Shown piece by piece: positions 1 through 8,612 of a DNA stretch of 64,000 nucleotides. The stretch lies in assembly GCA_964612675.1 (NCBI GenBank), contig CAZTDD010000019.1:1-64000 (forward strand), written 5' to 3'. The position numbers were made by a program, and so were the translations under genes. Origin of the DNA: CAZTDD01 sp964612675. GTDB taxonomy: Bacteria; Hinthialibacterota; Hinthialibacteria; Hinthialibacterales; JAKPRU01. The notes beneath the pieces were generated by a model. That model made no database searches. It worked only from the letters and a program-made list of their open reading frames with translations, and was not told the origin of the DNA. Numbering within the stretch: position 1 is the first letter of the stretch; the number at the start of each line of letters is the position of its first letter.

Positions 1-254
1 CCCCAAAGATTGGGGGAGATTCAGAGGGGGTTGACACCTCACTTCCCGCATCCCGCCGGACTTTTTGCGATCCCATCAAGATTGGGGAGGGTTCGGGTGG
101 GGTTGATAAGTCTAGTGTTTTCAAACCCTATGTACCCCCTCGACCTTGAGGACGAAGCGCTTTTTCGTACACTTTGCCTCTCATGACACAGCCTGGAAGT
201 TAGGAGTGGAACCTGTGAAAATCGTCCGGCATGAATGGCCAAAGATAATGACAT
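1..254. repeat. Intergenic region with dispersed G/C-tract repeat
   Basis: No convincing gene. The segment holds a C-tract/G-tract hairpin (CCCCAAAGATTGGGG at the left end) followed by GATTCAGAGGGGGTTGA and, near 60-105, a TTTTTGCGATCCCATCAAGATT stretch. Close relatives of both parts recur at about 32790-32815 and 32850-32885, so this is one copy of a dispersed intergenic repeat family, truncated by the window edge. Confidence 0.5.
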
Positions 255-2882
255 TCAGTCACCAAGATCTTTGACAGCCTGCCGCACCGCATCGAATGCT
301 TCGGGCAGTTTGGAGGGATCTTTCCCTCCGGCCTGGGCCCTGTCAGCCCGGCCGCCTCCACCGCCACCCACAATCCCGGCCAGTTTCTTGACCAAATCAA
401 CTGCCGGAAGGCTGTCTTTCAAATCTGAAGTGACTCCCGCCACCAGGGTCACTTTGCCATCGCTCTCGGTTGCGAATACAACGATGCCTTTGTCCAGCTT
501 GGCAATCGCCTGATCCATTGCGGCCTGGAGTTCTTTCTTGCCTTCCGCCTCGATGGTCCTGGTCAAAACAGTAACCCCATTGATTGTCTCTGCACCATCG
601 AGGAGATTCACGGCCTCGCCGCGCAACAGTTTGTCTCGCAGCTCCCGGACCTCTCTCTCAAGAGTACGGTTATGTTCGAGAAGCTTTTCCAGCCTAGGCG
701 GAACCTCTTGCTCGCCGACTTTCAGCATTCGTGCGGTAGCTTGAAGGATCTTGTCTCGCTCCAGTGTAAAGTCGATGGCGGGGGGGCCTGCGACGGCTTC
801 GATTCGTCGATTTCCCGCGCTGATGGCGGTTTCGGCCACAACACGTACAGGACCGATCTCCCCCGTGCAAGCGACATGGGTACCGCCGCACAGCTCCGCA
901 CTAATCCGCTCATCCATCGATCCGCCGATTTCGACCATCCGAACCCGGTCGCCGTATTTCTCACCGAACAGCGCAATCGCCCCTCGGTCTTGAGCCTCTT
1001 TCATGGACAACTCGGTCCACCGAACCGGCCGGTTCTCCCAAACCCAGCGGTTAATTCTGGCCTCGATTTCACGGATTTGCTCGTACGTCACCGCCGCATA
1101 GTGCGTGAAATCGAAGCGTAGAGCGTCCGGGCCGACGGCCGAACCGGATTGCTTCACGTGATCCCCCAGGACCTCGCGCAGCGAAGCCTGCAGAAGATGG
1201 GTAGCCGTATGGTGGCTCATCGTCCTGCGTCGCGTTTCCGGATTGACAGTCGCCGTAACCGTCTCTTCGGGTGCGGCGATCCCTTTCACAACATGTCCAT
1301 AATGGAGGTAGACATTTCCGGCGGTTTTTCGAACTGTGGTAATCTCGATCTCAAGGTCGGTTGATTGAGTAATCTTGCCGTCGTCGCCGATTTGGCCACC
1401 CGCTTCCGCGTAAAACGGTGTCTGCTCCAACACAACCTCGACGAGATCGCCCTCGGCGGCCGATTCAATCGATTTCCCGTCACGGAACAAAGCGACGATT
1501 TTCGTCTCTTCGCCGAGTGACTCATAGCCCGTAAAACGGGTAGCAGGGAGGTCCACATCGATTTCAACCTTCGCCTCGCCGGACCCTTTCCACGCGGCCT
1601 GCGCCCGTTTGCGCTGTTCCTCCATCGCGTTCTCGAATTCGTCTTCGTTATAGGAAAGCCCCTCTTCGCGAAGGATTTCGGAAGTAAGATCTACAGGGAA
1701 TCCATAAGTGTCGTAGAGCTTGAACGCCTCTCGCCCGTCCAGGACGGTACGTCCCGATTGCTTCATGGAACGTACAGTCTCGTCCAACATGCTCAGACCA
1801 CGCTCCAACGTAGTTCGGAAAGTCCGCTCCTCGGCCTCGGCGACTTTGCTTGTGTACTCGAACCGCTCAAGAAGGTCCGGATACTCATTTCGCGCGATAT
1901 CGGCGGCGACCTCCATTGCGGGTACCAAAAGACTATTTTCGATACCCAACACAAGCCCGTATCGAATGGCCCGTCGCATAATTCGGCGAAGTACGTAGCC
2001 TCTACCCGTGTTCGAGGGCGTAACATTGTCGGTCAGGACAAAAACCGTAGCTCGTGCATGGTCCGCAATGACTCGAAATGCGATGTCTTTCTTTGGATCG
2101 TCATTGAACGACTGTCCGCTTCGTTCCTCAATATGCTGAATAATGGGAAATAGAAGATCATTTTCAAAATTGGAAAATTTCCCTTGGACAATCGCAGCAA
2201 TTCGGTCCAGACCGGCACCGGTGTCAATGTTTTTGCGGGCGAGTGGTTGCTGCGAACCGTCCGGTCGTGTATCGAATTGGGTAAAGACAAGATTCCAGTA
2301 TTCGAGATACCGGTGGTTATCATCGCTTGGTCCCGTGGACGGTCCGTGTTCCTCCCCCATATCGTAGTACAGTTCGGAACAGGGACCGCTCGGGCCGGTA
2401 ATTCCCGGGCCGGGCCACCAGTTGTCCTCCACGCCAAAACGGACCATGCGCTCTTCGGGAAAACCGACTTCCTTGCGCCACAATTCGGCGGCTTCGTCAT
2501 CGTCCGTAAATATCGACACCCAAATTCGATTCGGATCGAGCCCAAGCTCGTCCAACGAGAATTCCCACGCCCATTGGATGGCTTCCTGTTTGAAATAGTC
2601 GCCGAAGGAAAAATTCCCGAGCATCTCGAAAAAGGTATGGTGCCGATGCGTAAACCCTACGTTTTCGATATCCGACGTCCGAAAACACTTTTGACATGTC
2701 GTCGCTCGTTTCAAGACATCGCCCATTTCTCCACGAAAATAGGGTTTGAACTGGACCATTCCGGCACTAGTAAAAAGAAGTGTGGGATCATTTTTGGGTA
2801 CCAGTGAATCGCTTGGCCAAGGTTCATGGCCGTTTCTGACAAAAAAATCTCGATATCGTTCGCGAATTTCCTGACTATTCAT
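255..2882 (-). CDS. alaS: Alanyl-tRNA synthetase
   Basis: Cytoplasmic class II synthetase that charges tRNA-Ala with alanine and edits mischarged Ser/Gly. The 875 residues match the usual bacterial length. Visible parts are the N-terminal catalytic core (residues 1-240, including the TSAGMVQFKPYF region), the editing domain with zinc ligands HHTATH at 557-562 and C665-GGTH-669, a coiled coil near 725-755, and the C-terminal DHHA1 domain with its glycine run at 839-844. ATG start at 2882; the gene is complete. It lies 267 bp downstream of the BMC genes on the same strand, separated by a hairpin repeat, so co-transcription is uncertain. Confidence 0.98.
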   Translation of the reverse strand: MNSQEIRERYRDFFVRNGHEPWPSDSLVPKNDPTLLFTSAGMVQFKPYFRGEMGDVLKRATTCQKCFRTSDIENVGFTHRHHTFFEMLGNFSFGDYFKQEAIQWAWEFSLDELGLDPNRIWVSIFTDDDEAAELWRKEVGFPEERMVRFGVEDNWWPGPGITGPSGPCSELYYDMGEEHGPSTGPSDDNHRYLEYWNLVFTQFDTRPDGSQQPLARKNIDTGAGLDRIAAIVQGKFSNFENDLLFPIIQHIEERSGQSFNDDPKKDIAFRVIADHARATVFVLTDNVTPSNTGRGYVLRRIMRRAIRYGLVLGIENSLLVPAMEVAADIARNEYPDLLERFEYTSKVAEAEERTFRTTLERGLSMLDETVRSMKQSGRTVLDGREAFKLYDTYGFPVDLTSEILREEGLSYNEDEFENAMEEQRKRAQAAWKGSGEAKVEIDVDLPATRFTGYESLGEETKIVALFRDGKSIESAAEGDLVEVVLEQTPFYAEAGGQIGDDGKITQSTDLEIEITTVRKTAGNVYLHYGHVVKGIAAPEETVTATVNPETRRRTMSHHTATHLLQASLREVLGDHVKQSGSAVGPDALRFDFTHYAAVTYEQIREIEARINRWVWENRPVRWTELSMKEAQDRGAIALFGEKYGDRVRMVEIGGSMDERISAELCGGTHVACTGEIGPVRVVAETAISAGNRRIEAVAGPPAIDFTLERDKILQATARMLKVGEQEVPPRLEKLLEHNRTLEREVRELRDKLLRGEAVNLLDGAETINGVTVLTRTIEAEGKKELQAAMDQAIAKLDKGIVVFATESDGKVTLVAGVTSDLKDSLPAVDLVKKLAGIVGGGGGGRADRAQAGGKDPSKLPEAFDAVRQAVKDLGD

Positions 2883-2984
2883 GATTACCTTGTTGTTTTT
2901 CAGAATGGTTTCGCCCCGAGACCCTGACCGGCGGTACCGGTAATTTGAGAAAGAAAACGTGCCTTTTCGCAGCCCGTCAGATTA

Positions 2985-3065
2985 CCGTCATCGCGAGCGA
3001 AGCGTGTCGATCTCTTGTTTGTCCTGTTCTGCATTGAGATTGCTTCGCTTCGCTCGCAATGACGG
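2985..3065. repeat. Palindromic REP-like element between the BMC operon and alaS
   Basis: Two 20-bp arms, 2985-3004 and 3046-3065, are reverse complements with one mismatch (arms read CCGTCATCGCGAGCGAAGCG and CGCTTCGCTCGCAATGACGG) and enclose a 41-nt loop. The arm sequence belongs to a widely dispersed class of GCGAGCGAAGC palindromes in bacterial genomes. A partial relative (CCGTCATTCCGAGCC) is at about 28601-28615. The hairpin could act as an mRNA stabiliser or attenuator. Confidence 0.65.
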
Positions 3066-3149
3066 ATGCGCGACCGTTTTCATAGGAGCAAAGCGTGCGC
3101 TGTCCGCAGGACAGACGAAAACAGCCCAGCGATTCATCGTTGGGAATGC

Positions 3150-4658
3150 CTAAACCACCCGAAGAGACCCGGCCAGGGCCATACGTCGGCGTTTAGAAAA
3201 TGTTCTCGGGGTGGCCGCTCCCTCGCCGGTCGGACCGGCGATGGTCAAGGCGGTGTCGCCCTCTCCGCCGTGACCGAGAACGGCTCCACAGGATCCATTC
3301 GCCACAAACAAATTCACTCGTATACGTCTGGCAAAATCGGTAATCCGGTCAATCCGATTTGAGTGAATGATGGCTGTATGGACAAAGCCGTGTTCCGAGC
3401 GTATGGCGGCTTCGACGGCGGCGTTGTAATCCGGAACCCGAACGATAGGCAAAACGGGCATCAACATTTCTTCCTGGACGAATACGTGATCCTCACTGAC
3501 CTCGCATATCACCAAGTCGGTGTTGGCGGGGGCATTCAACCCAATCGCATTCAGAATCGCCTGCGGACTCTTGCCCACATAATCTCGATGCGGATGACCG
3601 TCTTCGGTCACCAGGATTTTGGAAAGCGCTTCGACATGCTGCTGATTAATCAGATACGCTCCGGCGTTCTGCATCTCCACCAGGAGCCGATCGTAAATTG
3701 CCTGGACCGGAAAACATTCCTTTTCGCAAATGCAGGGCATATTGTTATCGAAGCTGGCACCGGCGATAATATCGCGAGCCGCTTTCGGGATATCGGCGGT
3801 TTCGTCCACAACAACCGGAGGGTTCCCCGGCCCGGCCGCAATAGTCCTTTTGCCGCTGGTCATCGCAGCCTTGACGACACTCGCCCCGCCGGTGGCGACC
3901 AGCAGGTCGATTTTCGGATGGGTCATCAGGATTTTGGCCGTACGCAAACTCGGCTCGGCAATGCTGGTCAGCAAATTCGGAGGTCCCCCTGCCTGGACAA
4001 TGGCCCGGTTGACCGTCCGAATTGCGTCCAACGTACACTGCACGGCGGCGGGGTGCGGACCAAACACCACGCTGTCGCCGGCCGCGACCATCGCGATCCC
4101 GTGGTTAATAATGGTCGACGTAGGATTTGTACAGGGTGTGATAGAACCGATGACACCGAAAGGAACATACTCAATGAACGTCATACCTTTGTCGCCGGTA
4201 ATGCACTGCGTGGTCAGTTCTTCCGTGCCAGGGGTTCGCTCTACCGCGAGAAGATTCTTGATCTCTTTGTGATCCGCCCGCCCCATTCCGGTGTCGCTGA
4301 CAGCGAATTCGGCCATCCGGCGCGCTTCCGCTCGACATGTCTGCCGTATAGATTCAACGATCTTCTTTCGGGCATCCAGTCCCATGGAAAGCAATTGGCT
4401 CTGCGCAAACGCGGCAGCCTTAATCGCATCTTCAATATCGCCAAACACACCACCATCGCCTCCGGACGGCGCCACCATAGGAGCACTTGTGCCGGATGGC
4501 GGAGTAGGTGCGGCCTGGGCGGGAAGCGCAGCCGGCGCCGCAGGCGCACTGGCGACATTTCCTCCCTGTCCTTGAAATTCGCTCAGGACCCGCTGGACAA
4601 TCTGGGCTATTCTGGCTTCTTTCATTTGTTTCTCCACGATTTGGAGTCGAGTATTCAC
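3150..4658 (-). CDS. BMC-associated CoA-acylating aldehyde dehydrogenase (PduP/EutE-like)
   Basis: Oxidises an aldehyde, probably propionaldehyde or acetaldehyde, to acyl-CoA with NAD+ inside a microcompartment. Residues 1-30 form a predicted amphipathic helix, followed by an Ala/Pro-rich linker (about 34-66). This helix-plus-linker layout is how encapsulation peptides are attached to BMC cargo. The dehydrogenase domain follows, with the NNMPCICEKE motif placing the catalytic Cys at about 309; nearby Cys311 and Cys315 are extra. At 502 residues it is slightly longer than PduP because of the N-terminal extension. It is the last BMC gene, 30 bp after the gene at 4689. The aldehyde substrate cannot be read from sequence. 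Confidence 0.9.
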   Translation of the reverse strand: MNTRLQIVEKQMKEARIAQIVQRVLSEFQGQGGNVASAPAAPAALPAQAAPTPPSGTSAPMVAPSGGDGGVFGDIEDAIKAAAFAQSQLLSMGLDARKKIVESIRQTCRAEARRMAEFAVSDTGMGRADHKEIKNLLAVERTPGTEELTTQCITGDKGMTFIEYVPFGVIGSITPCTNPTSTIINHGIAMVAAGDSVVFGPHPAAVQCTLDAIRTVNRAIVQAGGPPNLLTSIAEPSLRTAKILMTHPKIDLLVATGGASVVKAAMTSGKRTIAAGPGNPPVVVDETADIPKAARDIIAGASFDNNMPCICEKECFPVQAIYDRLLVEMQNAGAYLINQQHVEALSKILVTEDGHPHRDYVGKSPQAILNAIGLNAPANTDLVICEVSEDHVFVQEEMLMPVLPIVRVPDYNAAVEAAIRSEHGFVHTAIIHSNRIDRITDFARRIRVNLFVANGSCGAVLGHGGEGDTALTIAGPTGEGAATPRTFSKRRRMALAGSLRVV

Positions 4659-4688
4659 ACCCCAAATCCGAAATTCAGTTTCTTTATC

Positions 4689-5555
4689 TCAACCGGCTCC
4701 GACAATCTCTATTGTGATTCCCCGTTGTTCAAGGAGCTCTCTGGCCATTGTGGTTACGAGGCCTCCCCGCGCTACCCGCACGGTCGGGCCTGGAAGATCT
4801 CGGGCGTCCTCGACTGTAATCAGGTGCGTAATGACCTCGCCGGATTCAGGGGTAGCGACTTTGGCATTATACCGCACACGCGACAACATTTCTTTCATGG
4901 GTACGATGACAACGCCCATCCTCTCCAAATCGGATCGGTATCCTGCGATCCGGTCGGCCATGCCGGGTAGGTTATTGCCATGAACGGTCTGTGAGTTCGG
5001 TAGTAAACGTTCCTGCGCGGCGAAAACCGGAACTTTGAAAAACAAGGCTGACAAGAGCACCTTGCCGATCTCGTCATCTGCGATTCCCATGACCGTTTTG
5101 GCGGCCAAAGTGGGATCCAGTGCCGGGAGCAGTACCGCGCGATACGATTTCAGATTCGCGTTCCGATCTCCCAATTCGGATGCGGAGGAGAGGATTTTGA
5201 CTCCCCTTTTCTGCAGTGAATCGGTATCGGCGCATCCACAGGTGAGGGCTTCTGCTCCGATCCCGTCGCTCGCCCAATCGCCGAGAGATGCGAAGAATTG
5301 GGTAGCCTGTTCGATTTCGCCGTTGATCAAGCAGAGGATTCTCTGGGCGGGCGGCGGCGGAGGAGAAGGCGTCGATACCTGGGGGTTGTTTTGCACAGGC
5401 TGCGGGGGGCTGCCCCCGCCATTCTGTATGGAACCGCCGGAAACCGCGGGTGCAGGACACGCGCAAGCGTCGGGATCCTGCGCAGAGTCGCCGGTATTCG
5501 CCAGATAACTCTGGACCTCCTCCGTAATGATCTTTGTTAACTGATCTATATCCAT
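4689..5555 (-). CDS. BMC cargo candidate, flavoprotein-like, function unknown
   Basis: 288 residues in three parts. Residues 1-20 look like an encapsulation helix. A low-complexity Pro/Gly/Ser linker with a CACPAP segment spans about 25-72. An alpha/beta domain with ILCLINGEIEQA followed by an acidic ADDEIGKVLLSALFFKVPVF segment fills the rest. The alpha/beta part resembles flavoprotein-type (PF02441-like) proteins encoded in some planctomycetal/verrucomicrobial BMC loci; that resemblance is from memory and untested. Gene spacing of 27-30 bp on both sides places it firmly in the BMC operon. The shared helix-linker layout with the aldehyde dehydrogenase suggests it is lumenal. No catalytic motif is recognised with confidence. 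Confidence 0.6.
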   Translation of the reverse strand: MDIDQLTKIITEEVQSYLANTGDSAQDPDACACPAPAVSGGSIQNGGGSPPQPVQNNPQVSTPSPPPPPAQRILCLINGEIEQATQFFASLGDWASDGIGAEALTCGCADTDSLQKRGVKILSSASELGDRNANLKSYRAVLLPALDPTLAAKTVMGIADDEIGKVLLSALFFKVPVFAAQERLLPNSQTVHGNNLPGMADRIAGYRSDLERMGVVIVPMKEMLSRVRYNAKVATPESGEVITHLITVEDARDLPGPTVRVARGGLVTTMARELLEQRGITIEIVGAG

Positions 5556-5582
5556 GCTGACACTGCCACACCCGGAAGAATA

Positions 5583-6251
5583 TCAGTCAATAATTTCAAC
5601 CAGGTCACCATTGGAGACGCTCGAAGCATTCGCATCATCCGTATCGAGGTGAAACTCGGCTCGAAACTCAGGTTTGACGCGGACTTGGACATCCTCGAAC
5701 ACGGTGACCTTGTCCTGATTCGCAACACGTACTTTGACTATGTCGTTATCCGAGATTCCCCAACGCTGAGCCTCCTCGACACCAATGTGCATGTGCCGGT
5801 TCGCTCGAATAACGCCACGGTCGAGATGGACCACGCCTTTGGGACCGACGATAATAATGCCGGGAGTATTTTCATGATTCCCGGACGGTTTGACCGGCGG
5901 GTTCAGGCCGAGATAGATCGCATCCGTTCGGGCGATCTCAACCTGAGTTTCCGGTCGAAGGGGTGTCAGGATGCGGACTTGGTCCATACAACGCATCCTG
6001 GGACCAACCAAAGTTACCGTGGCCTGAGAAGCGTATTGACCGAGCTGATAGAGTTCGTTCCGCGGTTCGAGTTCGAACCCGGGGCCGAAAAGAACATCAA
6101 CATGTTCCCGACAGAGATGGACGTGACGTACCGAGATGCCAACAGGTACCAGTTTTCGACCGTTCGCGATCTCGGGGCTTTCACGGAGCAGACGTTCGAC
6201 CACCCGCCGGCTAATCTCTTCGACCGTCCGTTGATCGATCTGATCCACCAT
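5583..6251 (-). CDS. pduL: Phosphate propanoyltransferase PduL
   Basis: Converts acyl-CoA plus phosphate to acyl phosphate and CoA, recycling CoA for the aldehyde dehydrogenase encoded downstream. The two-barrel PduL fold is indicated by PVGISVRHVHL (His43, His45), NRHMH (His153, His155) and EFHLDTDDANA (His201), which match the conserved zinc ligands of this family. Length (222 residues) is normal. An N-terminal helix (residues 5-24) precedes the first barrel, a place where some PduL proteins carry their encapsulation signal. It is the second gene of the operon after the shell protein. Confidence 0.95.
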   Translation of the reverse strand: MVDQIDQRTVEEISRRVVERLLRESPEIANGRKLVPVGISVRHVHLCREHVDVLFGPGFELEPRNELYQLGQYASQATVTLVGPRMRCMDQVRILTPLRPETQVEIARTDAIYLGLNPPVKPSGNHENTPGIIIVGPKGVVHLDRGVIRANRHMHIGVEEAQRWGISDNDIVKVRVANQDKVTVFEDVQVRVKPEFRAEFHLDTDDANASSVSNGDLVEIID

Positions 6252-6385
6252 CGAGACTCTTTCCTATTCCACGTGATAATCGATGCCTTCACAGGAAAAG
6301 AATAAACCGGCGACTCAGCGGCCGCCGTCCGTCCTGTGGCGTCCCTTGGTCACCGGTTCGCTGGCTCGATGCACCGGAAGTTGAA

Positions 6386-6667
6386 TCAGCCTTTTTGCGG
6401 CAGAATACCTTCGAGATCGCTGTGTGGACGTGGGATCACATGAACGGATACAACCTCACCCACTTTGCGCGCTGCCGCAGCTCCGGCGTCCGTCGCCGCT
6501 TTCACGGCGCCAACATCTCCGCGCACCATAACCGTGACGAACCCGCCACCGATCTTCTCTTTGCCGATCAAGGTGACACTGGCCGCTTTGACCATGGCGT
6601 CTGCGGCTTCGATCGAGCCTACGAGGCCTCGTGTTTCAATAAGCCCCAAAGCCTTGCCGTCAACCAT
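6386..6667 (-). CDS. BMC-H hexameric shell protein (PduA/EutM-like)
   Basis: 93-residue single BMC domain that tiles as hexamers into the facets of a microcompartment. It starts MVDGKALGLIETRGLVG and has the KIGGG pore loop plus VHVIPRPHSDLE near the C terminus, typical of PduA/EutM/CcmK proteins. The frame is open upstream to 6790, but ATG at 6667 is preceded by GGAGGAGG with 7-9 nt spacing and gives the canonical N terminus. It is the first gene of the operon and the only shell gene in the window. No BMC-P (pentamer) or BMC-T gene is seen, so a closed shell needs genes elsewhere. Confidence 0.95.
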   Translation of the reverse strand: MVDGKALGLIETRGLVGSIEAADAMVKAASVTLIGKEKIGGGFVTVMVRGDVGAVKAATDAGAAAARKVGEVVSVHVIPRPHSDLEGILPQKG

Positions 6668-6761
6668 GTGGATTTCCTCCTCCGGGAAGGCCGGCGATAT
6701 TCGCTGTCTTGCCCTGGACTTCGTGAATTGGACCGCTGATTTGTTGTCGAGCGGAGAATAA

Positions 6762-6790
6762 ACGGTACTGGAAAGGCCAATACCTGTCAA
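6762..6790 (-). promoter_or_regulatory. Possible sigma-70 promoter of the BMC operon
   Basis: On the minus strand a perfect -35 TTGACA (6790 to 6785) is followed after 17 nt by TACCGT, a poor -10 hexamer, about 95 nt upstream of the shell-protein start. The weak -10 would suit activator dependence, which is an inference. No operator is recognised. Confidence 0.3.
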
Positions 6791-6969
6791 GGAATACGCA
6801 GGAAGAGCGCCGATGGACCACGTATCCTGGAGCCTCAGGAAGGTGTATTCAATTCCGATTTACCATCGGTCATGATATGGTATAAAGAGGTGTGGGTACC
6901 GGGTCTGAACTCACCTTGAGTTACCCCGCTGTGTACTTAATCGGTTGTATAGTCATCTGACAGACCCGG

Positions 6970-7926
6970 TTGGGTCGATGGGCAGGTTCAGGGATCATGG
7001 TGAAGTATCACACACTCCGCCGCAAACGTCCCAGTATTCAGCTTTCTCCCCCTGTAGCCGCAATACTTCTCTTGCTTTTCCTGGGGTACGTAATCGGTTC
7101 CTATTACCTCATCACCAAAAAAGACAATGAGTTAGAGAGCGTTCGGAGAAAACTCGGCCTGAGCGAGAAAGATCTGGCCGCCTCCGAGGAACGCATCCAG
7201 CAGCAGCAGCGCGAGTTCGAGATGGAGCGGGAGAAACTCGAAAGACAAATCGCGGAGCTGGAAGAACGACTCAAGGTGCTCGATGTGATCAAAGACTTCA
7301 GTGAAGGCGCGATGGCGGAGAAAGAGCAGGGGGCACTGGCTCAGGTAATCTACGAAGAGAGCCGCCGGTTCGGATACGATCCGCTCATGATCATCGCAAT
7401 GATCGTCACGGAATCCCATTTCCGTCCTGATGCGAAGTCCAGGGTGGGAGCCACAGGACTGATGCAGGTAATGCCGTTTGTCGGTGAGGATTTGGCTGAA
7501 CAGGTGATCAACAAATCCCCGAAGCTGTGGGATGACGACAAACCCCTGGAGTGGTCCGGACACGACACCCTGTTGGATCCGGTACAGAACGTCCGGCTGG
7601 GGATCCTCCATCTTTCAAAACTCATATTGAAGTTTGGAAGTGTGCGAGACGGAATACGAGCCTATAATTTCGGACCGACAAGCCTGCAGAAGCGAATTCG
7701 AACGGGGCGTCGACTTCCAAAACAGTACATGGAACGGGTACTCGCCCAATACGAGGTGCTGCAGGAGAAATACGGACAGAGGCCGGAGATTCTGGCTGAC
7801 GCGGATATCTCGGGTGTCTCGCCCGAGGTTGAATCAATGGTTGCCACGGTGAATCTATCAAGCACACCGGAGTTCTTTCTCGAAGAATTCGATATCGAAA
7901 TGCCCGAGCAAGAGTCCGTCCAATGA
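6970..7926 (+). CDS. Membrane-anchored lytic transglycosylase (SLT/LysM-less)
   Basis: Cleaves peptidoglycan glycan strands with anhydro-muramic acid formation. Architecture: short basic cytoplasmic tail, one membrane segment (about residues 28-48), a long charged coiled coil (50-105), then an SLT domain with catalytic Glu148 in IVTESHF and the GATGLMQVMP motif. The RAYNFGPTSLQKRI segment matches the usual RAYNxG signature. A start at ATG 6997 (MVKYHTL) is equally possible and gives 309 residues. The coiled coil probably spaces the enzyme from the inner membrane. It is divergent from the BMC operon and followed by a kinase-like gene. Confidence 0.88.
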   Translation: MGRWAGSGIMVKYHTLRRKRPSIQLSPPVAAILLLLFLGYVIGSYYLITKKDNELESVRRKLGLSEKDLAASEERIQQQQREFEMEREKLERQIAELEERLKVLDVIKDFSEGAMAEKEQGALAQVIYEESRRFGYDPLMIIAMIVTESHFRPDAKSRVGATGLMQVMPFVGEDLAEQVINKSPKLWDDDKPLEWSGHDTLLDPVQNVRLGILHLSKLILKFGSVRDGIRAYNFGPTSLQKRIRTGRRLPKQYMERVLAQYEVLQEKYGQRPEILADADISGVSPEVESMVATVNLSSTPEFFLEEFDIEMPEQESVQ

Positions 7927-8017
7927 GAGCTTCGGACAACCGAGGTTTTTGGTTGTCTCTTCACCTAAGACAAGCGGTAAGCCCAAAGAACGCCAGTCCG
8001 CCCGAGTCCCACAGAGA

Positions 8018-8611
8018 ATGACCGTCCGAATACCAAAACTCATTCTGATCGCAGGTCTTCCGGGTACGGGCAAGAGCTTTCTCGCTCGAGCGCTGTCGGG
8101 CAAGTTGAGCATACCGCTGCTTGAAAAGGACTCCGTCAAAGAAACGCTGGCCGATACGCTGAGCACGCCATGGTGTTCGGAATGGTCGGCGGAGCTCGGT
8201 GCGGCCGCAGAAGAGAGCGTTTTTCGTCTGGCGGCTCTCCAGCTCAAGATGGGACTGGACGTAATTATTGACACCCCGATGATGTACTCCCGCAGCTGGG
8301 ATCGGCTGCGAGATTCTCTTGCCGAAATCGATTTCAAGCTGCACGTGATCGTCTGTGACTGTTCGGATACGGACCTGCGGGAACGTCTCAAATTACGTGC
8401 GAAGAATCGTCACGGGATACACCGCTTTCGAGGACAAGACGCGGACCGGATCCTACTGCAGCGGGAAGAGTTCGAAAGTTTATTGGGGGAACAGGAAGTT
8501 CCCGTCCTTAGGATCGCAACAAGCAGACCTGTACACGAACTATTCATTCAATGTGAGACTTTTCTTGACAGGACGAGTGCAGGAAAGGCGGTTCCTCCGC
8601 GCGCCGATTGA
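8018..8611 (+). CDS. P-loop kinase-like ATPase (AAA_33 type)
   Basis: A cytoplasmic phosphotransferase-like protein of 197 residues from the ATG at 8018; the frame stays open upstream to 7949. LILIAGLPGTGKSFLARAL is a clean Walker A (GLPGTGKS), followed by KDSVKETLAD and DVIIDTPMMYS, the usual layout of small-molecule or zeta-toxin-like kinases of the AAA_33 group. LRERLKLRAKNRHG would form the lid with Arg residues. The substrate is unknown. It follows the transglycosylase by about 90 nt on the same strand and converges on the pectate lyase gene, with a 1-nt gap between the stop codons. Confidence 0.75.
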   Translation: MTVRIPKLILIAGLPGTGKSFLARALSGKLSIPLLEKDSVKETLADTLSTPWCSEWSAELGAAAEESVFRLAALQLKMGLDVIIDTPMMYSRSWDRLRDSLAEIDFKLHVIVCDCSDTDLRERLKLRAKNRHGIHRFRGQDADRILLQREEFESLLGEQEVPVLRIATSRPVHELFIQCETFLDRTSAGKAVPPRAD

Positions 8612-8612
8612 A

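Noticed and set aside
2959..3362. Small ORFs after alaS start region
   Set aside because: They translate the REP-like hairpin and run into the aldehyde dehydrogenase gene.
3363..4970. 535-residue plus-strand ORF opposite the aldehyde dehydrogenase
   Set aside because: It is antisense to a strongly supported BMC gene and shows no family features; a shadow of codon usage.
6841..6935. GGGTACC...GTTACCC stem before the transglycosylase gene as a riboswitch
   Set aside because: No match to a known consensus; the stem is imperfect.
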